This document shows positions 1 to 9,489 of a stretch of 54,281 bases of DNA, piece by piece (position 1 is the first letter of the stretch; every line of letters starts with the position of its first letter). A program made the translations under genes and the position numbers. This DNA is from Faecalicoccus pleomorphus DSM 20574 (lineage in GTDB: Bacteria; Bacillota_I; Bacilli_A; Erysipelotrichales; Erysipelotrichaceae). Below the pieces are notes generated by a model, which was not told the origin of the DNA, made no database searches, and saw nothing but the letters and a program-made list of their open reading frames with translations. Location of the stretch: assembly GCF_000420345.1 (NCBI RefSeq), contig NZ_ATUT01000014.1:1-54281 (forward strand), in the 5' to 3' direction.

Positions 1-2
1 AA

Positions 3-311
3 GATACGATCCGACCTAAACCGAACCAAAAAAACTATACAAGTCGGAATGGAAACAGTCTGGGCGAAGTGAATCAGCTGCATCAGGAATTCAAACAAAT
101 GATCAAGCATTATCATGGAGTCTCCATAAGACATCTTCAGCACTATTTGGATTGGCTTGTATTCCGTAAACAGATGAAATACCAAATCAGGGCGGAAGCC
201 AGAAAAACAAAAGCTTATATGTTGGCTATGAAAGGATCTGTTTCCTTTGTGACAAAAGACATATGTTCTTTTGAGTTGCCAATTAATGTGCTTACGCTCT
301 ATCAAAATTAA
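3..311 (+). CDS. IS1595-family transposase, C-terminal part
   Basis: The reading frame is open from base 3 to the TAA at 309-311, so only the last ~102 residues are in the window. The stretch LGEVNQLHQEF...HGVSIRHLQHYLDW resembles the end of the ISXO2/IS1595-type DDE transposase domain, where a conserved HGVS-RHLQ-YLDWF segment closes the RNase-H-like fold. A GTG at 69 could be taken as a start but has no ribosome site and lies inside the domain. The sequence does not tell whether the element is intact to the left or already a remnant. No terminal inverted repeat was recognised downstream. Confidence 0.7.
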   Translation, partial: DTIRPKPNQKNYTSRNGNSLGEVNQLHQEFKQMIKHYHGVSIRHLQHYLDWLVFRKQMKYQIRAEARKTKAYMLAMKGSVSFVTKDICSFELPINVLTLYQN

Positions 312-508
312 AAACATCATTTTTAATTCTCTGCATCAACTTTTTAGTTGAACTTAGCGAAATCCAATAAAATGAGCTGCATAACTCAATATTCTATACA
401 TGTATAAGGAAGAAATAATTAAAATCATTGAATAAAGGGATGTTAAAGAATCTTTGCGTAACAAATTGACATGATTTTACCATACTGTAATTGAAGGAAG
501 GTGATCTT

Positions 509-1255
509 ATGTCAAATCTTTCTCAAAATATCCGTAAATATAGAGAACAGAAATCTATGTCACAAGAAGAACTGGCGCAAAAGCTTTATGTGACAAGACA
601 GACCATATCTAACTATGAAAACGGAAAAACAGAACCAGACTTAGATAGAATTGAAGAAATGGCTGTACTGTTTGATGTGGACGTTCAGGAACTTCTACAA
701 ACAAAAAATAAGTATCCATTTCCCAAAAAGAAATTCATTCTATTGATTTTATTAGCTGCTGTTTTGGTAATTTGGATGATTATTGTATCTCATGACATAG
801 ATCAGATGAGAAAATATTATACGGTGCCATGGTCATTCTTAATTCTATGTCCGTTTGTGGCTTGTGTCTTATTATCCGGTATTGGTTATCTGATCGGTGA
901 TGTATTGACGGAAAGTCGGCTGTTGAAACGGGTATCAATGCCTTTATGGGTACATCGAGTGTTTTTGATCTTAACAAGTTTGATCTGTATAGGACTGATT
1001 ATTTCTATATTGATGTATAGTTTTTACCATGTGTTTTATATCGAACTTCAAATACAAAATACAAATCAATGGATATCGCAGGGGTTTGCGTTTTGGAATC
1101 AGGTGCGCGCAAATATCATGGTGATGTTTAGTTTTCATCCTTTATTATATGGCATTTTTCCGATATTGGGATTCATATGTTCCTACAGCAAGAAAGTTGT
1201 TTCTAAAAAAAGAAATAAGTTGTTCTGTAGAGCGTTTATATTTTATGAAATCTGA
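509..1255 (+). CDS. XRE-family HTH regulator with membrane anchor
   Basis: 248-residue protein. Residues 4-60 form a Cro/C1-type helix-turn-helix (RKYREQKSMSQEELA, then VTRQTISNYENGK), a DNA-binding domain. It is followed by about four hydrophobic segments (near residues 72-92, 106-135, 147-175 and 205-225), so the protein probably binds DNA while anchored in the membrane. The ATG at 509 follows GGAAGG at good spacing; an in-frame TTG at 491 lies upstream of that site and is not favoured. A TTGACA-like -35 sits at 466-471 but no convincing -10 follows. Ligand and target are unknown. Bases 1256-1362 downstream hold no supported gene. Confidence 0.75.
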   Translation: MSNLSQNIRKYREQKSMSQEELAQKLYVTRQTISNYENGKTEPDLDRIEEMAVLFDVDVQELLQTKNKYPFPKKKFILLILLAAVLVIWMIIVSHDIDQMRKYYTVPWSFLILCPFVACVLLSGIGYLIGDVLTESRLLKRVSMPLWVHRVFLILTSLICIGLIISILMYSFYHVFYIELQIQNTNQWISQGFAFWNQVRANIMVMFSFHPLLYGIFPILGFICSYSKKVVSKKRNKLFCRAFIFYEI

Positions 1256-1362
1256 ATATCTTGTGGAAAAGGTAGAAGTTATGATTCCTAAATATGTTAT
1301 CAGCATGGATACTATGAACTTTTCAAGAAATGAAATCTATCATATGAATATACTAGATTTTT

Positions 1363-1383
1363 TACAGGGAAAACCTGTATAAT
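1363..1383 (+). promoter_or_regulatory. -10 element overlapped by a small palindrome
   Basis: TATAAT at 1378-1383 lies 23 bases before the ATG at 1407. It overlaps a 6-bp palindrome, TACAGG (1363-1368) and CCTGTA (1374-1379). No good -35 is visible at the right distance. It may be a regulated promoter for the hydrolase gene or a chance match. Confidence 0.35.
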
Positions 1384-1406
1384 CGTTTTCGAAATGAGGG
1401 ATGAAA

Positions 1407-2111
1407 ATGAAAAAGATAGGAATCACAACTTCACAGATTATTATGATGGATCCATCTTTATGTGGATATAAAAAAATGAATGTGACCACAACATATGTAC
1501 ATGCTGTACAAAAGGCCGGTGGTCTTCCCATCATCATTCCATGTATCTGTTCTGAAGAAGAGATGAAACAATATATCGAGTTATGCGATGGTTTTGTCTT
1601 GATCGGCGGTATGGATATTGCTCCGATCTTATACGGAGAAATGCCTCATGCCAAGTGTGGTGCTTATGATTATGATGTTGATGTATCTCAGTTGGCTTTT
1701 ACCAAGCTGGCAATTGAATCAAAAAAACCGTCACTGGCGATTTGTCGAGGAATGCAGCTTGTCAATATCGCTTTAGGTGGTACTTTAATTCAGGATATTC
1801 CTTCCTTAAGTCAGGAAATCAACCATGCCTTTGATTATGATGGCAATATCGTTCATACCGCATCACTGGATAAGGATGGTGGTTTATATAAGCTGTTACA
1901 AACCGATACGATTGCGATCAACAGCCTACATCATCAGGCTGTTGGTAAATTAGGACAAGGTTTACATATAGATGCCAAAGCACCGGATGGAATCATTGAA
2001 GCTATCAGTTTACCAGATCAGCCATTATTAGGTGTACAGTGGCATCCGGAAATGATGGTGGATACCGATCCTTTGATGGCAAAGCTGTTTCGTTGGGTCA
2101 CTGAACACTAA
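1407..2111 (+). CDS. Gamma-glutamyl-gamma-aminobutyrate hydrolase-like (peptidase C26)
   Basis: 234-residue single-domain class-I glutamine-amidotransferase fold. The nucleophile elbow is SLAICRGMQ with Cys113, and the His/Glu pair is in QWHPEM (His213, Glu215), giving a complete triad. The family includes PuuD, which hydrolyses gamma-glutamyl-GABA in putrescine breakdown, and other gamma-glutamyl hydrolases; the substrate here cannot be fixed. The ATG at 1407 lies 6 bases after GAGGG; the ATG at 1401 touches that site and is less likely. It stands alone between a regulator and the purine operon, with no polyamine genes nearby. Confidence 0.85.
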   Translation: MKKIGITTSQIIMMDPSLCGYKKMNVTTTYVHAVQKAGGLPIIIPCICSEEEMKQYIELCDGFVLIGGMDIAPILYGEMPHAKCGAYDYDVDVSQLAFTKLAIESKKPSLAICRGMQLVNIALGGTLIQDIPSLSQEINHAFDYDGNIVHTASLDKDGGLYKLLQTDTIAINSLHHQAVGKLGQGLHIDAKAPDGIIEAISLPDQPLLGVQWHPEMMVDTDPLMAKLFRWVTEH

Positions 2112-2139
2112 AATGTGCAAATCTTCTTCAAAATAGTCA

Positions 2140-2168
2140 TTGTATTGTAAAGAACCTTCATGTAAAAT
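2140..2168 (+). promoter_or_regulatory. Promoter of the purine operon
   Basis: TTGTAT (2140-2145), a 17-base spacer, then TAAAAT (2163-2168) match a housekeeping-sigma promoter. Transcription would start near 2175, upstream of the leader ORF and terminator that precede purE. Confidence 0.55.
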
Positions 2169-2205
2169 AACGTTGCAGGAAGTTTGTTTTTTGGAGGTCT
2201 TACTT

Positions 2206-2262
2206 ATGGTCTTAAGAAGATTTACAAAACTGAAGAACATGGACTGTTTTAAGCGTGCCTAA
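2206..2262 (+). CDS. Leader peptide ORF upstream of purE
   Basis: An 18-codon ORF, MVLRRFTKLKNMDCFKRA, has a full GGAGG at 2193-2197, 8 bases before its ATG. Its last codons form the left arm of the terminator at 2251-2280 and its stop codon lies in the loop. A ribosome finishing this ORF would therefore cover the hairpin. This arrangement is typical of translation-coupled attenuation, though no codon run points to a particular sensed amino acid. It matches no leader known to me. The strong ribosome site and the overlap are what support it. Confidence 0.45.
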   Translation: MVLRRFTKLKNMDCFKRA

Positions 2263-2280
2263 AAAAGGTGCGCTTTTTTT
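2251..2280 (+). terminator. Intrinsic terminator/attenuator before purE
   Basis: AAGCGTGCC (2251-2259) pairs with GGTGCGCTT (2267-2275), a 9-bp stem with two G-T pairs and a 7-base loop, followed by a T run to 2280. It lies between the purine promoter and the purE start at 2302, so it can act as an attenuator. No purine-riboswitch aptamer was recognised in the leader. Confidence 0.7.
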
Positions 2281-2301
2281 AATGAAAGAGAGGACAAGAA
2301 A

Positions 2302-2790
2302 ATGGACACAAAAAGAGTTTTGATCGTGATGGGATCACGCAGTGATCTGCCGAGCATGGAAGGCTGTATGAAACAGTTGGATGATTTTGGGGTAAGCTAT
2401 ACAGTACGCGTGTTGAGTGCACACCGCACACCGAATGCCGTTATCGAATTAAGTGAACAGGCGGTAGAAAATGGAGTACAAGTGATTATTGCGGCAGCCG
2501 GAGGTGCAGCTCATTTGGCCGGTGTATTGGCAAGTTCTACGCCGTTACCGGTGATCGGTATTCCGATTCAAACCAGTACTTTAGGCGGTATGGACTCTTT
2601 GTTGTCCACAGTACAGATGCCTCAGGGGGTACCGGTGGCTACCGTTGCCATTGGGAAAGCTGGTGCTCGCAATGCGGCCATCCTTGCATGTCAGATGATG
2701 GGCTTAGCCGATAAAGATCTTCAACAGAAGATCGTGGATTTCAAAAAAGCGCAGGCTGAAAAAGTATTGGCCGATTCTGTCGTAGAGTAG
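2302..2790 (+). CDS. purE: N5-carboxyaminoimidazole ribonucleotide mutase
   Basis: 162 residues, full length for class I PurE. It moves the carboxyl group of N5-CAIR to carbon 4, giving CAIR for purine synthesis in the cytosol. Visible motifs are MGSRSD at the N-terminus, SAHRTP with the catalytic His, AGGAAHLAG and LPVIGIPI. Class I enzymes normally need PurK to make N5-CAIR; no purK is in this window. ATG follows GAGAGGA. It is the first gene of the operon, 8 bases before purL. Confidence 0.95.
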   Translation: MDTKRVLIVMGSRSDLPSMEGCMKQLDDFGVSYTVRVLSAHRTPNAVIELSEQAVENGVQVIIAAAGGAAHLAGVLASSTPLPVIGIPIQTSTLGGMDSLLSTVQMPQGVPVATVAIGKAGARNAAILACQMMGLADKDLQQKIVDFKKAQAEKVLADSVVE

Positions 2791-2798
2791 GAGGACGC

Positions 2799-5700
2799 AT
2801 GAATACACGAATTTTTGTACGAAAGAAGGAACAGTTTCAGGTTGAAAGTGAATCGCTTTGCCATGAATTAAAGACTTCTTTAGGATTAAGCGATGATTTT
2901 GGTTTGGAACAATACAATATTTATGACATTTTTGAAGCGGATGAAAATGATATTGCTCTTTTAAAGAAAAATGTCTGTAGTGAAGTTGTCACCGATGAAG
3001 TGTTGGATACTGTTGATCTGGAAGGAAAGACGTATTTGGCTTATGAATATCTTCCGGGACAATACGATCAAAGAGCCGATAGTGCCATGCAGTGTTTGAT
3101 GTTGCTCAACAATAAACAAAGCGTGCGTATTCATTCGGGAACATTACTGGTATTCTCTGGAACGATAGATGAAGCACAGTTGGAAAAGATTACGCAGTAT
3201 ATCGTGAACCCGGTAGAAGCTCGTGTTAAAGATCTTTCGGTTTTAGAAGATGATCAGGATGTAGAAGTCGCCGATGTACCGGTATTGGAAGGATTTACTT
3301 CGTTGTCTAAAGAAGAATTGGAAGTCCTTCGTCAAAAAGAAGGCTTGGCGATGAGTTTTGATGATATCGAACATGTACAAAATTATTTCCGAAATGAAGA
3401 AAAACGTGACTGTACGATGACCGAATTAAAAGTGTTGGATACGTATTGGTCGGATCATTGTCGTCATACGACCTTTGAAACGGTATTGGATTCTGTTGAT
3501 TTTAAATGTTCGACTTTAAAAGAACAGATTCAAGCTTCCTATGAACGATATTTAAAGTTGCGTGAAAAGGTTCATGGCAATAAAAAGGAACAAACCTTGA
3601 TGGATATGGCCACGATTGCCGGTAAATATCTTCGCAAGGAAGGCAAACTGGATGATCTGGAAGTCAGTGACGAAATCAATGCCTGCTCGGTTGAAATCAA
3701 GGTTGATGTCAACGGACAAAAGGAAGACTGGCTGTTGATGTTTAAAAACGAAACACACAATCATCCTACAGAAATTGAACCATTTGGCGGGGCTTCTACC
3801 TGTATCGGTGGTGCCATTCGAGATCCATTATCGGGTCGAAGCTATGTATATCAGGCTATGCGTATTACCGGTGCCGGAGATATTACCAAACCGATCGAAG
3901 AAACGATGGAGCATAAGCTTCCGCAGTCCAAAATTTCAAAAACGGCAGCCCATGGTTATTCCAGCTATGGAAACCAGATTGGACTTGCCACTACCTTTGT
4001 CGAAGAAGTCTTTGATGAAGGCTATGTCGCCAAACGTATGGAAGTCGGTGCCGTTGTCGGTGCGGCTCCTAAAAGTCATGTGAAACGAGAAAAACCACTG
4101 CCTGGCGATATCATCGTGTTGATCGGTGGTGCAACCGGTCGTGATGGAATCGGCGGCGCTACCGGATCCAGTAAAGAACATAATGAAACATCCTTGGAGA
4201 AATGCAGCAGTGAAGTTCAAAAGGGAAATGCCCTGATCGAGCGTAAACTGCAGCGTTTATTCAGAAATCCAAATTGTACAAGGCTGATCAAAAAGGCCAA
4301 TGACTTTGGGGCCGGTGGTGTCAGTGTGGCTGTGGGTGAATTAGCCGATGGTCTGGATATCAATCTGGATGCGGTACCGGTTAAATATCAGGGCTTAGAC
4401 GGAACGGAACTGGCGATCAGTGAATCACAGGAGCGTATGGCTTGTTGTATTGCGGCCAGTGATTTTGAAGCCTTCCAAAAAGAAGCCGAAAAAGAAAATC
4501 TGGAAGCCATCAAAGTGGCCGATGTTACGGATACCAATCGTCTGGTGATGCATTTTAGAGGCAAAACCATTGTCGATATGTCCAGAGCTTTCTTAGATAC
4601 CAACGGTGTTCGCCAACATCAAAACGTAGAAGTTGTGGAAAGTACCTATGATGAAAAACCATTTGCACCAACACATTCTAACTTGATCGATACGCTGCAG
4701 GATCCCAATGTGGCCTGCCAGATCGGTTTAAGTGAAATGTTTGATGCCTCGATCGGAAAATCAACCGTTCTGATGCCATTTGGTGGTTTTTATCAGCTGA
4801 CACCGGAAGAAGGAAGCGTACAGAAACTGCCGGTCTTTGGCATGACGCATACTTGTTCTTTGATGACCTATGGCTATGATCCAAAATTAAGCAAATATTC
4901 ACCATACTTAGGAGCCAGCTATTCCGTTGTGGAAGCTTTGGCTCGCATGACCGCTTTGGGTGCCGATTATAAAACGTGTCGTTTATCCAATCAGGAATAC
5001 TTTGAGCATTTAGGAAAAGATCCTGAAAAATGGGGCAATCCGATGCAGGCTTTATTAGGATTGATCGATGCCCAGCTTGCTTTTGAAACACCAAGTATCG
5101 GTGGTAAGGACAGTATGTCCGGTACCTATAAAGATATTCACGTACCGCCGACATTGATCACCTTTGCGGTTACGTCCGAAAAAACAGAAAATATTATTTC
5201 AGCCAGCTTTAAAAAGCCGGGTAACTATGTCTATTTGATCAAACATGATCCAAAAGAAGACCATACACCAAATTATGAACAGTTAAAGGATAACTTTGAA
5301 GCAGTTCGTAAAATGATGCGGGAAGGTAAGATCGTTGCGGCGAGTGCCGTTAAATTTGGCGGTATCGGTTATGCGATTGCCAAGATGGCTTTTGGAAATA
5401 AACTCGGTGTTGCCATTGAAAGCAATGAAGATCTGTACGGCTTTAACATCGGATCTTTGATCGTAGAAACAACCGAAACGATTCAGGATCCACACTTTAC
5501 TTTATTGGGAATTACCAATGAAGAAAAACGCATTGTGTTAAATGGCGAAAGTGTAACAATCGATGAGGCTTTAGAAGCTTGGATGAAGCGTTATAACGAA
5601 GTGTATCCGGTTCGTGTCGATTTAGGAAAAGAAGTATTGGATACACCACTCACCGAAGCAAAAGTACCACAATCTAAAGTGGTTGTAGAAAAACCGGTCG

Positions 5701-6491
5701 TGGTTATTCCAATTTTCCCGGGACAGAACTGTGAATACGATACAACACAGAAATTTGAAAGAGCTGGAGCCGAGGTTCATCAAGTCGTTATCAATAATCT
5801 TACGGTAGAAAACCTGCAAAGAAGTATTGATACCTTAGCAGATGAAATTTCCAAGGCACAGATTTTAATGATCGTCGGCGGCTTCTCCAGTGGAGATGAA
5901 CCGGATGGTTCGGGTAAATTTATTGCCAATGCCTTGCGAAATCCAAAGATTTGGAAAGCTATTTGCACGATGCGAGAAAACGATGGATTGATTCTGGGAA
6001 TCTGTAACGGATTCCAGGCTTTGATCAAAGCAGGTCTGCTTCCATACGGTGATATTGAAAAACTGGATGCATCCAATCCAACTTTATTTAGAAATAATAT
6101 CAACCGTCACGTTTCTCATATTGCCAGAACGCGCATTACTTCAAATAAATCACCGTGGTTAGCTTCTATGAAACCGGGTGAAATTCACAGTGTGGCCATG
6201 AGTCATGGCGAAGGAAAGTTTGTGGCTTCTGCCGATGTGATTGAAAAACTGGTACAGAATGGTCAGGTGGCTACGCAATATGTCAATGAAAAAGGACAGC
6301 CGACCATGGATGGTTTAGATAATATCAATGGTTCTACGATGGCTATTGAGGGCATCTTGAGTGAAGATGGAAAGATCTTTGGTAAGATGGGACATAGCGA
6401 ACGTTATGAACCGGGTCTGTTCCAAAATATTGCGGGAAACAAAGACCAGAATATATTTGAAAACGGTGTGCGTTACTTTACGCATAAATAG
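2799..6491 (+). CDS. purL: Phosphoribosylformylglycinamidine synthase, single-chain
   Basis: 1230 residues. It converts FGAR, glutamine and ATP to FGAM. It is the one-chain form (clade II of many Clostridia and Erysipelotrichia), fusing a PurS-like N-terminus, two AIRS-type synthase halves (motifs DTYWSDHCRHTTFE and NETHNHPTEIEPFGGA) and a C-terminal glutaminase. In the glutaminase, FPGQNCEYDT opens the domain, the nucleophile is Cys1069 in LGICNGFQ, and MSHGEGKF carries His and Glu. The glutaminase is intact, in contrast to the neighbouring PurF. GGAGG precedes the ATG. No purS or purQ is expected. Confidence 0.95.
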   Translation: MNTRIFVRKKEQFQVESESLCHELKTSLGLSDDFGLEQYNIYDIFEADENDIALLKKNVCSEVVTDEVLDTVDLEGKTYLAYEYLPGQYDQRADSAMQCLMLLNNKQSVRIHSGTLLVFSGTIDEAQLEKITQYIVNPVEARVKDLSVLEDDQDVEVADVPVLEGFTSLSKEELEVLRQKEGLAMSFDDIEHVQNYFRNEEKRDCTMTELKVLDTYWSDHCRHTTFETVLDSVDFKCSTLKEQIQASYERYLKLREKVHGNKKEQTLMDMATIAGKYLRKEGKLDDLEVSDEINACSVEIKVDVNGQKEDWLLMFKNETHNHPTEIEPFGGASTCIGGAIRDPLSGRSYVYQAMRITGAGDITKPIEETMEHKLPQSKISKTAAHGYSSYGNQIGLATTFVEEVFDEGYVAKRMEVGAVVGAAPKSHVKREKPLPGDIIVLIGGATGRDGIGGATGSSKEHNETSLEKCSSEVQKGNALIERKLQRLFRNPNCTRLIKKANDFGAGGVSVAVGELADGLDINLDAVPVKYQGLDGTELAISESQERMACCIAASDFEAFQKEAEKENLEAIKVADVTDTNRLVMHFRGKTIVDMSRAFLDTNGVRQHQNVEVVESTYDEKPFAPTHSNLIDTLQDPNVACQIGLSEMFDASIGKSTVLMPFGGFYQLTPEEGSVQKLPVFGMTHTCSLMTYGYDPKLSKYSPYLGASYSVVEALARMTALGADYKTCRLSNQEYFEHLGKDPEKWGNPMQALLGLIDAQLAFETPSIGGKDSMSGTYKDIHVPPTLITFAVTSEKTENIISASFKKPGNYVYLIKHDPKEDHTPNYEQLKDNFEAVRKMMREGKIVAASAVKFGGIGYAIAKMAFGNKLGVAIESNEDLYGFNIGSLIVETTETIQDPHFTLLGITNEEKRIVLNGESVTIDEALEAWMKRYNEVYPVRVDLGKEVLDTPLTEAKVPQSKVVVEKPVVVIPIFPGQNCEYDTTQKFERAGAEVHQVVINNLTVENLQRSIDTLADEISKAQILMIVGGFSSGDEPDGSGKFIANALRNPKIWKAICTMRENDGLILGICNGFQALIKAGLLPYGDIEKLDASNPTLFRNNINRHVSHIARTRITSNKSPWLASMKPGEIHSVAMSHGEGKFVASADVIEKLVQNGQVATQYVNEKGQPTMDGLDNINGSTMAIEGILSEDGKIFGKMGHSERYEPGLFQNIAGNKDQNIFENGVRYFTHK

Positions 6492-6499
6492 GATCGTCT

Positions 6500-7879
6500 A
6501 TGAAACAGACAAATGTGATTCAAGATTCTTCGGGAATCTTAGGGATCTTTGGCAGTGAGAATGCGGCCAACAGTGCGTATTATGGTCTTCATGCGATGCA
6601 GCATCGAGGACAGGATGGTGTCGGCATTGCGGTATCTAATGGAGAAACCGTTTCCTGTATCAAGGGATTAGGGCTGTTATCGGAAACGATATCCAGCGCT
6701 TCCCTACAGGATTTAAAAGGTTCGATTGCCATAGGACAGGTTCGTATGGCGACAACCGGTGATTCTCAGCTGGAAAATGTGCAGCCGATCATGGTTCGGG
6801 CCCATCAGGGACATTTTGCGATCGTCACCAGTGGCATGATCACCAATGCGATCACACTAAGAAATCAGCTGGAGGAAGAAGGATTGATCTTTCAGGGAAC
6901 CAGTGATGCGGAACTGATCGCCCATTTGATTCAGATTCATCCGGGTAAATTTGTCGATAAGATTCGCGGTGTAGTGCAGATGATCGAAGGGGCGTATAAC
7001 TTTATGATTGCCACAAGGGATTCTTTGTACGTGATGCGAGATCCCTATGGCATTCATCCCTTAAGTATGGGAAAAAGCGAACAAGGCTCGATCTTCAGCA
7101 GTGAAACCTGTTCCTTTGGTATCTTAGGCGCTCATTTTGAACGGGAAGTCAATCCCGGCGAACTGCTCTGTCTTTGTCCGGATAAAGTGGAATCCATACA
7201 ACTGGTTCCAGCCCACAAGCAAACAACATGTGCCATGGAGTATGTGTATTTCTCTCGTCCTGACAGTATTGTCAATACACAGACGGTACATGAAGTGCGT
7301 ACCCGTTGTGGAGAAGCCTTGGCAAGACAGGAGGATGTACAGGCAGATATGGTTATCGGTGTACCGGATACCGCTACCTCGGCAGCTGTAGCCTTTGCAC
7401 GTATATCAGGGATGCCGTACGAGATCGGCCTGATGAAAAACCGGTATATCGGTTCGACCTTCATTCGACCGACCAAGCAGCAGCGCCAGGAAGGAATGCG
7501 CGTTCGTTTAAATGCGATCTCTTCGGTCTTGAAAGGAAAACGTGTGATCCTGGTCGATGACAGTATCGTTAAAGGATCAACGGCCAAGCGCCTTTCGGTA
7601 TTGTTGAAGGAGGCCGGTGCCAAGGAAGTGCATTTACGTATCGCATCGCCTAAGATCAGCTATCCTTGTCTGTATGGAACAGAACGTACAAGACAGGAAG
7701 AACTGGCAGCCTATAATTATACCGAAGAAGAAATGTGTGCTTTGTTTCAAGTGGAATCCATTCGATTTTTAAGTCTGGAGGACTTTAAAAAATGTATTCC
7801 CGATACAAGCTGTTTAGCTTGTTTTAACGGAAATTATTCCGCAAAGCTTTGCGATTATATAAAAGAGATAAAGGAGTAA
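6500..7879 (+). CDS. purF: Amidophosphoribosyltransferase PurF with degenerate glutaminase site
   Basis: 459 residues, aligned end to end with Bacillus PurF, which makes phosphoribosylamine from PRPP and glutamine, the first committed purine step. The phosphoribosyltransferase half is intact (VILVDDSIVKGST PRPP loop). The four Fe-S ligand cysteines of the Bacillus type are kept (TTCAMEY, YPCLYG, SCLACF). The glutaminase half is altered. The N-terminal nucleophile Cys of the usual ECGVFGI is Ser in SSGILGI (bases near 6527-6547). The HNGNL oxyanion segment is TSGMI, and GHVRYAT is GQVRMAT. Arg of HRGQ and Asp of SDAE remain. It may use free ammonia, rely on another amidotransferase, or be replaced by a second PurF elsewhere. 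Confidence 0.88.
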   Translation: MKQTNVIQDSSGILGIFGSENAANSAYYGLHAMQHRGQDGVGIAVSNGETVSCIKGLGLLSETISSASLQDLKGSIAIGQVRMATTGDSQLENVQPIMVRAHQGHFAIVTSGMITNAITLRNQLEEEGLIFQGTSDAELIAHLIQIHPGKFVDKIRGVVQMIEGAYNFMIATRDSLYVMRDPYGIHPLSMGKSEQGSIFSSETCSFGILGAHFEREVNPGELLCLCPDKVESIQLVPAHKQTTCAMEYVYFSRPDSIVNTQTVHEVRTRCGEALARQEDVQADMVIGVPDTATSAAVAFARISGMPYEIGLMKNRYIGSTFIRPTKQQRQEGMRVRLNAISSVLKGKRVILVDDSIVKGSTAKRLSVLLKEAGAKEVHLRIASPKISYPCLYGTERTRQEELAAYNYTEEEMCALFQVESIRFLSLEDFKKCIPDTSCLACFNGNYSAKLCDYIKEIKE

Positions 7880-7882
7880 CGT

Positions 7883-8914
7883 ATGGCAGAACAATATAAA
7901 GAAGCGGGTGTCAATTTAGAGGCCGGATACGAAAGTGTTCGTCGTATCCAATCTCATGTAGCCCGTACCAAAGTCAAAGGCGCCATTGATTCATTGGGTG
8001 CTTTTGGCGGTATGTTTGATTTGAGTGTTTACAATTTAAAAGAACCGGTACTGGTATCTGGTACCGATGGCGTTGGTACAAAACTGATGTTGGCATTTGA
8101 AATGGATAAGCACGATACGATCGGAATCGATGCGGTAGCCATGTGTGTTAATGATGTGTTGGTGCAGGGAGCCAAACCTATCTATTTCTTAGACTATATT
8201 GCGGTCGGACAAAATAAGCCAGAAGTCATTGAGCAGATTGTTAAGGGTGTGGCCGATGGCTGTGTACAGTCTGCTTGTGCTTTGATTGGTGGCGAAACTG
8301 CAGAAATGCCAGATATGTACGATGTAGATCACTATGATTTGGCTGGTTTCTGTGTCGGGGTTGTCGATAAAAGTAAACTAAAAGATTCCCGGAATTTAAA
8401 AGTGGGCGATGTATTGATCGGCTTGCCAAGTACTGGTGTACATTCCAACGGATTCTCTTTGGTGCGTAAGGTCTTGTTCAAGGATAATCATCTGGATGCA
8501 CATGCGACTTATGAGGAATTGGATGGTCAGGTGTTAGGTGATGTACTTTTGACACCGACTAAGATCTATGTCAAAGCTGTATCGTCTTTATTTGATCAGG
8601 TGGATATTCATGCGATGAGTCATATTACCGGCGGCGGTTTCTATGAAAATGTACCGAGAATGTTAAAAGAGGGAATGGGTGTTCGTATTGATACCAAGGC
8701 TTTCCCACGACCGAAGATCTTTGATTTCATCCAGCAAAAAGGAAAAATCGAAAATCAGGAAATGTACAATGTCTTTAATATGGGTATTGGTTTTGTGATG
8801 GCGGTCGATCCAAAAGATGTACAAAAGGTGCAGGATGCTTTACAGGCCATTGGTGAAACCAGCTATGTGATCGGCGAAGTCACGGACAGTGGCGAGGTTG
8901 ATGTACAATGGTAA
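7883..8914 (+). CDS. purM: Phosphoribosylformylglycinamidine cyclo-ligase
   Basis: 343 residues, normal length. It closes the imidazole ring of FGAM to AIR using ATP. The AIR synthase signature is clear: GTDGVGTK, a [13 protein letters not shown] stretch and a [11 protein letters not shown] motif. AAGGAG lies just before the ATG, 3 bases after the purF stop. The last codons overlap the purN start by 7 bases, indicating translational coupling. Confidence 0.95.
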   Translation: MAEQYKEAGVNLEAGYESVRRIQSHVARTKVKGAIDSLGAFGGMFDLSVYNLKEPVLVSGTDGVGTKLMLAFEMDKHDTIGIDAVAMCVNDVLVQGAKPIYFLDYIAVGQNKPEVIEQIVKGVADGCVQSACALIGGETAEMPDMYDVDHYDLAGFCVGVVDKSKLKDSRNLKVGDVLIGLPSTGVHSNGFSLVRKVLFKDNHLDAHATYEELDGQVLGDVLLTPTKIYVKAVSSLFDQVDIHAMSHITGGGFYENVPRMLKEGMGVRIDTKAFPRPKIFDFIQQKGKIENQEMYNVFNMGIGFVMAVDPKDVQKVQDALQAIGETSYVIGEVTDSGEVDVQW

Positions 8915-9489
8915 ACATTGCGGTTTTTGCCAGTGGATCGGGAACGAATTTTGAAACTATTCTTCAACATATCGAGGATGGTTCGCTTCCGGTGCAATGC
9001 CAATGTCTGATTGTGGATAAAGAACAGGCATATGCTCGTACACGTGCCAAACAACATCAGATCGAGGACTACTATTTTAATCCGAAAAGCTATCCAAACA
9101 AAGAAGCGTATGAAAAGGATATTCTAAAAGTACTAAAAGATAAAAATGTGGATTTGATCGTATTAAGCGGTTATATGCGCTTTATCGGCAAGGTACTTTT
9201 AGAAGCCTATCCGAAAGCAATCATCAATCTGCATCCGGCCTATTTACCAGAATTTCCAGGGGCTCACAGCATTCAGGATGCCTTTGAGGCCGGTGTATCT
9301 CAAACCGGTGTCACGGTGCATTATGTAGATGAAGGCGTCGATACTGGGCCGATCATTCGCCAGGAGCGTATACCGATCGATCCAAATTGGAACCTGGAAA
9401 CATTGGAAGAGCATGTACATGCCATGGAATATGACTTGTTCTGGCAGGTCATCAAAAGTGTTGCCGAAGAAATGGAGGGAAAGAAATGA
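8908..9489 (+). CDS. purN: Phosphoribosylglycinamide formyltransferase
   Basis: 193 residues. It transfers the formyl group from 10-formyl-tetrahydrofolate to [13 protein letters not shown] binds the phosphate; the catalytic Asn and His are in [16 protein letters not shown] and the Asp in [11 protein letters not shown]. Its start overlaps purM by 7 bases and its stop overlaps the purH start as ATGA, so the three are tightly coupled. Confidence 0.94.
   Translation: MVNIAVFASGSGTNFETILQHIEDGSLPVQCQCLIVDKEQAYARTRAKQHQIEDYYFNPKSYPNKEAYEKDILKVLKDKNVDLIVLSGYMRFIGKVLLEAYPKAIINLHPAYLPEFPGAHSIQDAFEAGVSQTGVTVHYVDEGVDTGPIIRQERIPIDPNWNLETLEEHVHAMEYDLFWQVIKSVAEEMEGKK

Noticed and set aside
1149-1382. 77-codon frame continuing past the first HTH gene
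   Set aside because: It mostly lies inside the HTH gene in another frame, has no ribosome site and resembles no family; the part after 1255 is too short to judge.
2111-2301. Purine riboswitch in the purE leader
   Set aside because: The conserved aptamer core was not found; the leader ORF and terminator explain the region better.
7132-7623. 163-codon antisense frame within purF, and similar ones in purH (10527-11015) and the class II aldolase (38783-39313)
   Set aside because: They are antisense shadows of well-supported genes, with no motifs or ribosome sites of their own.
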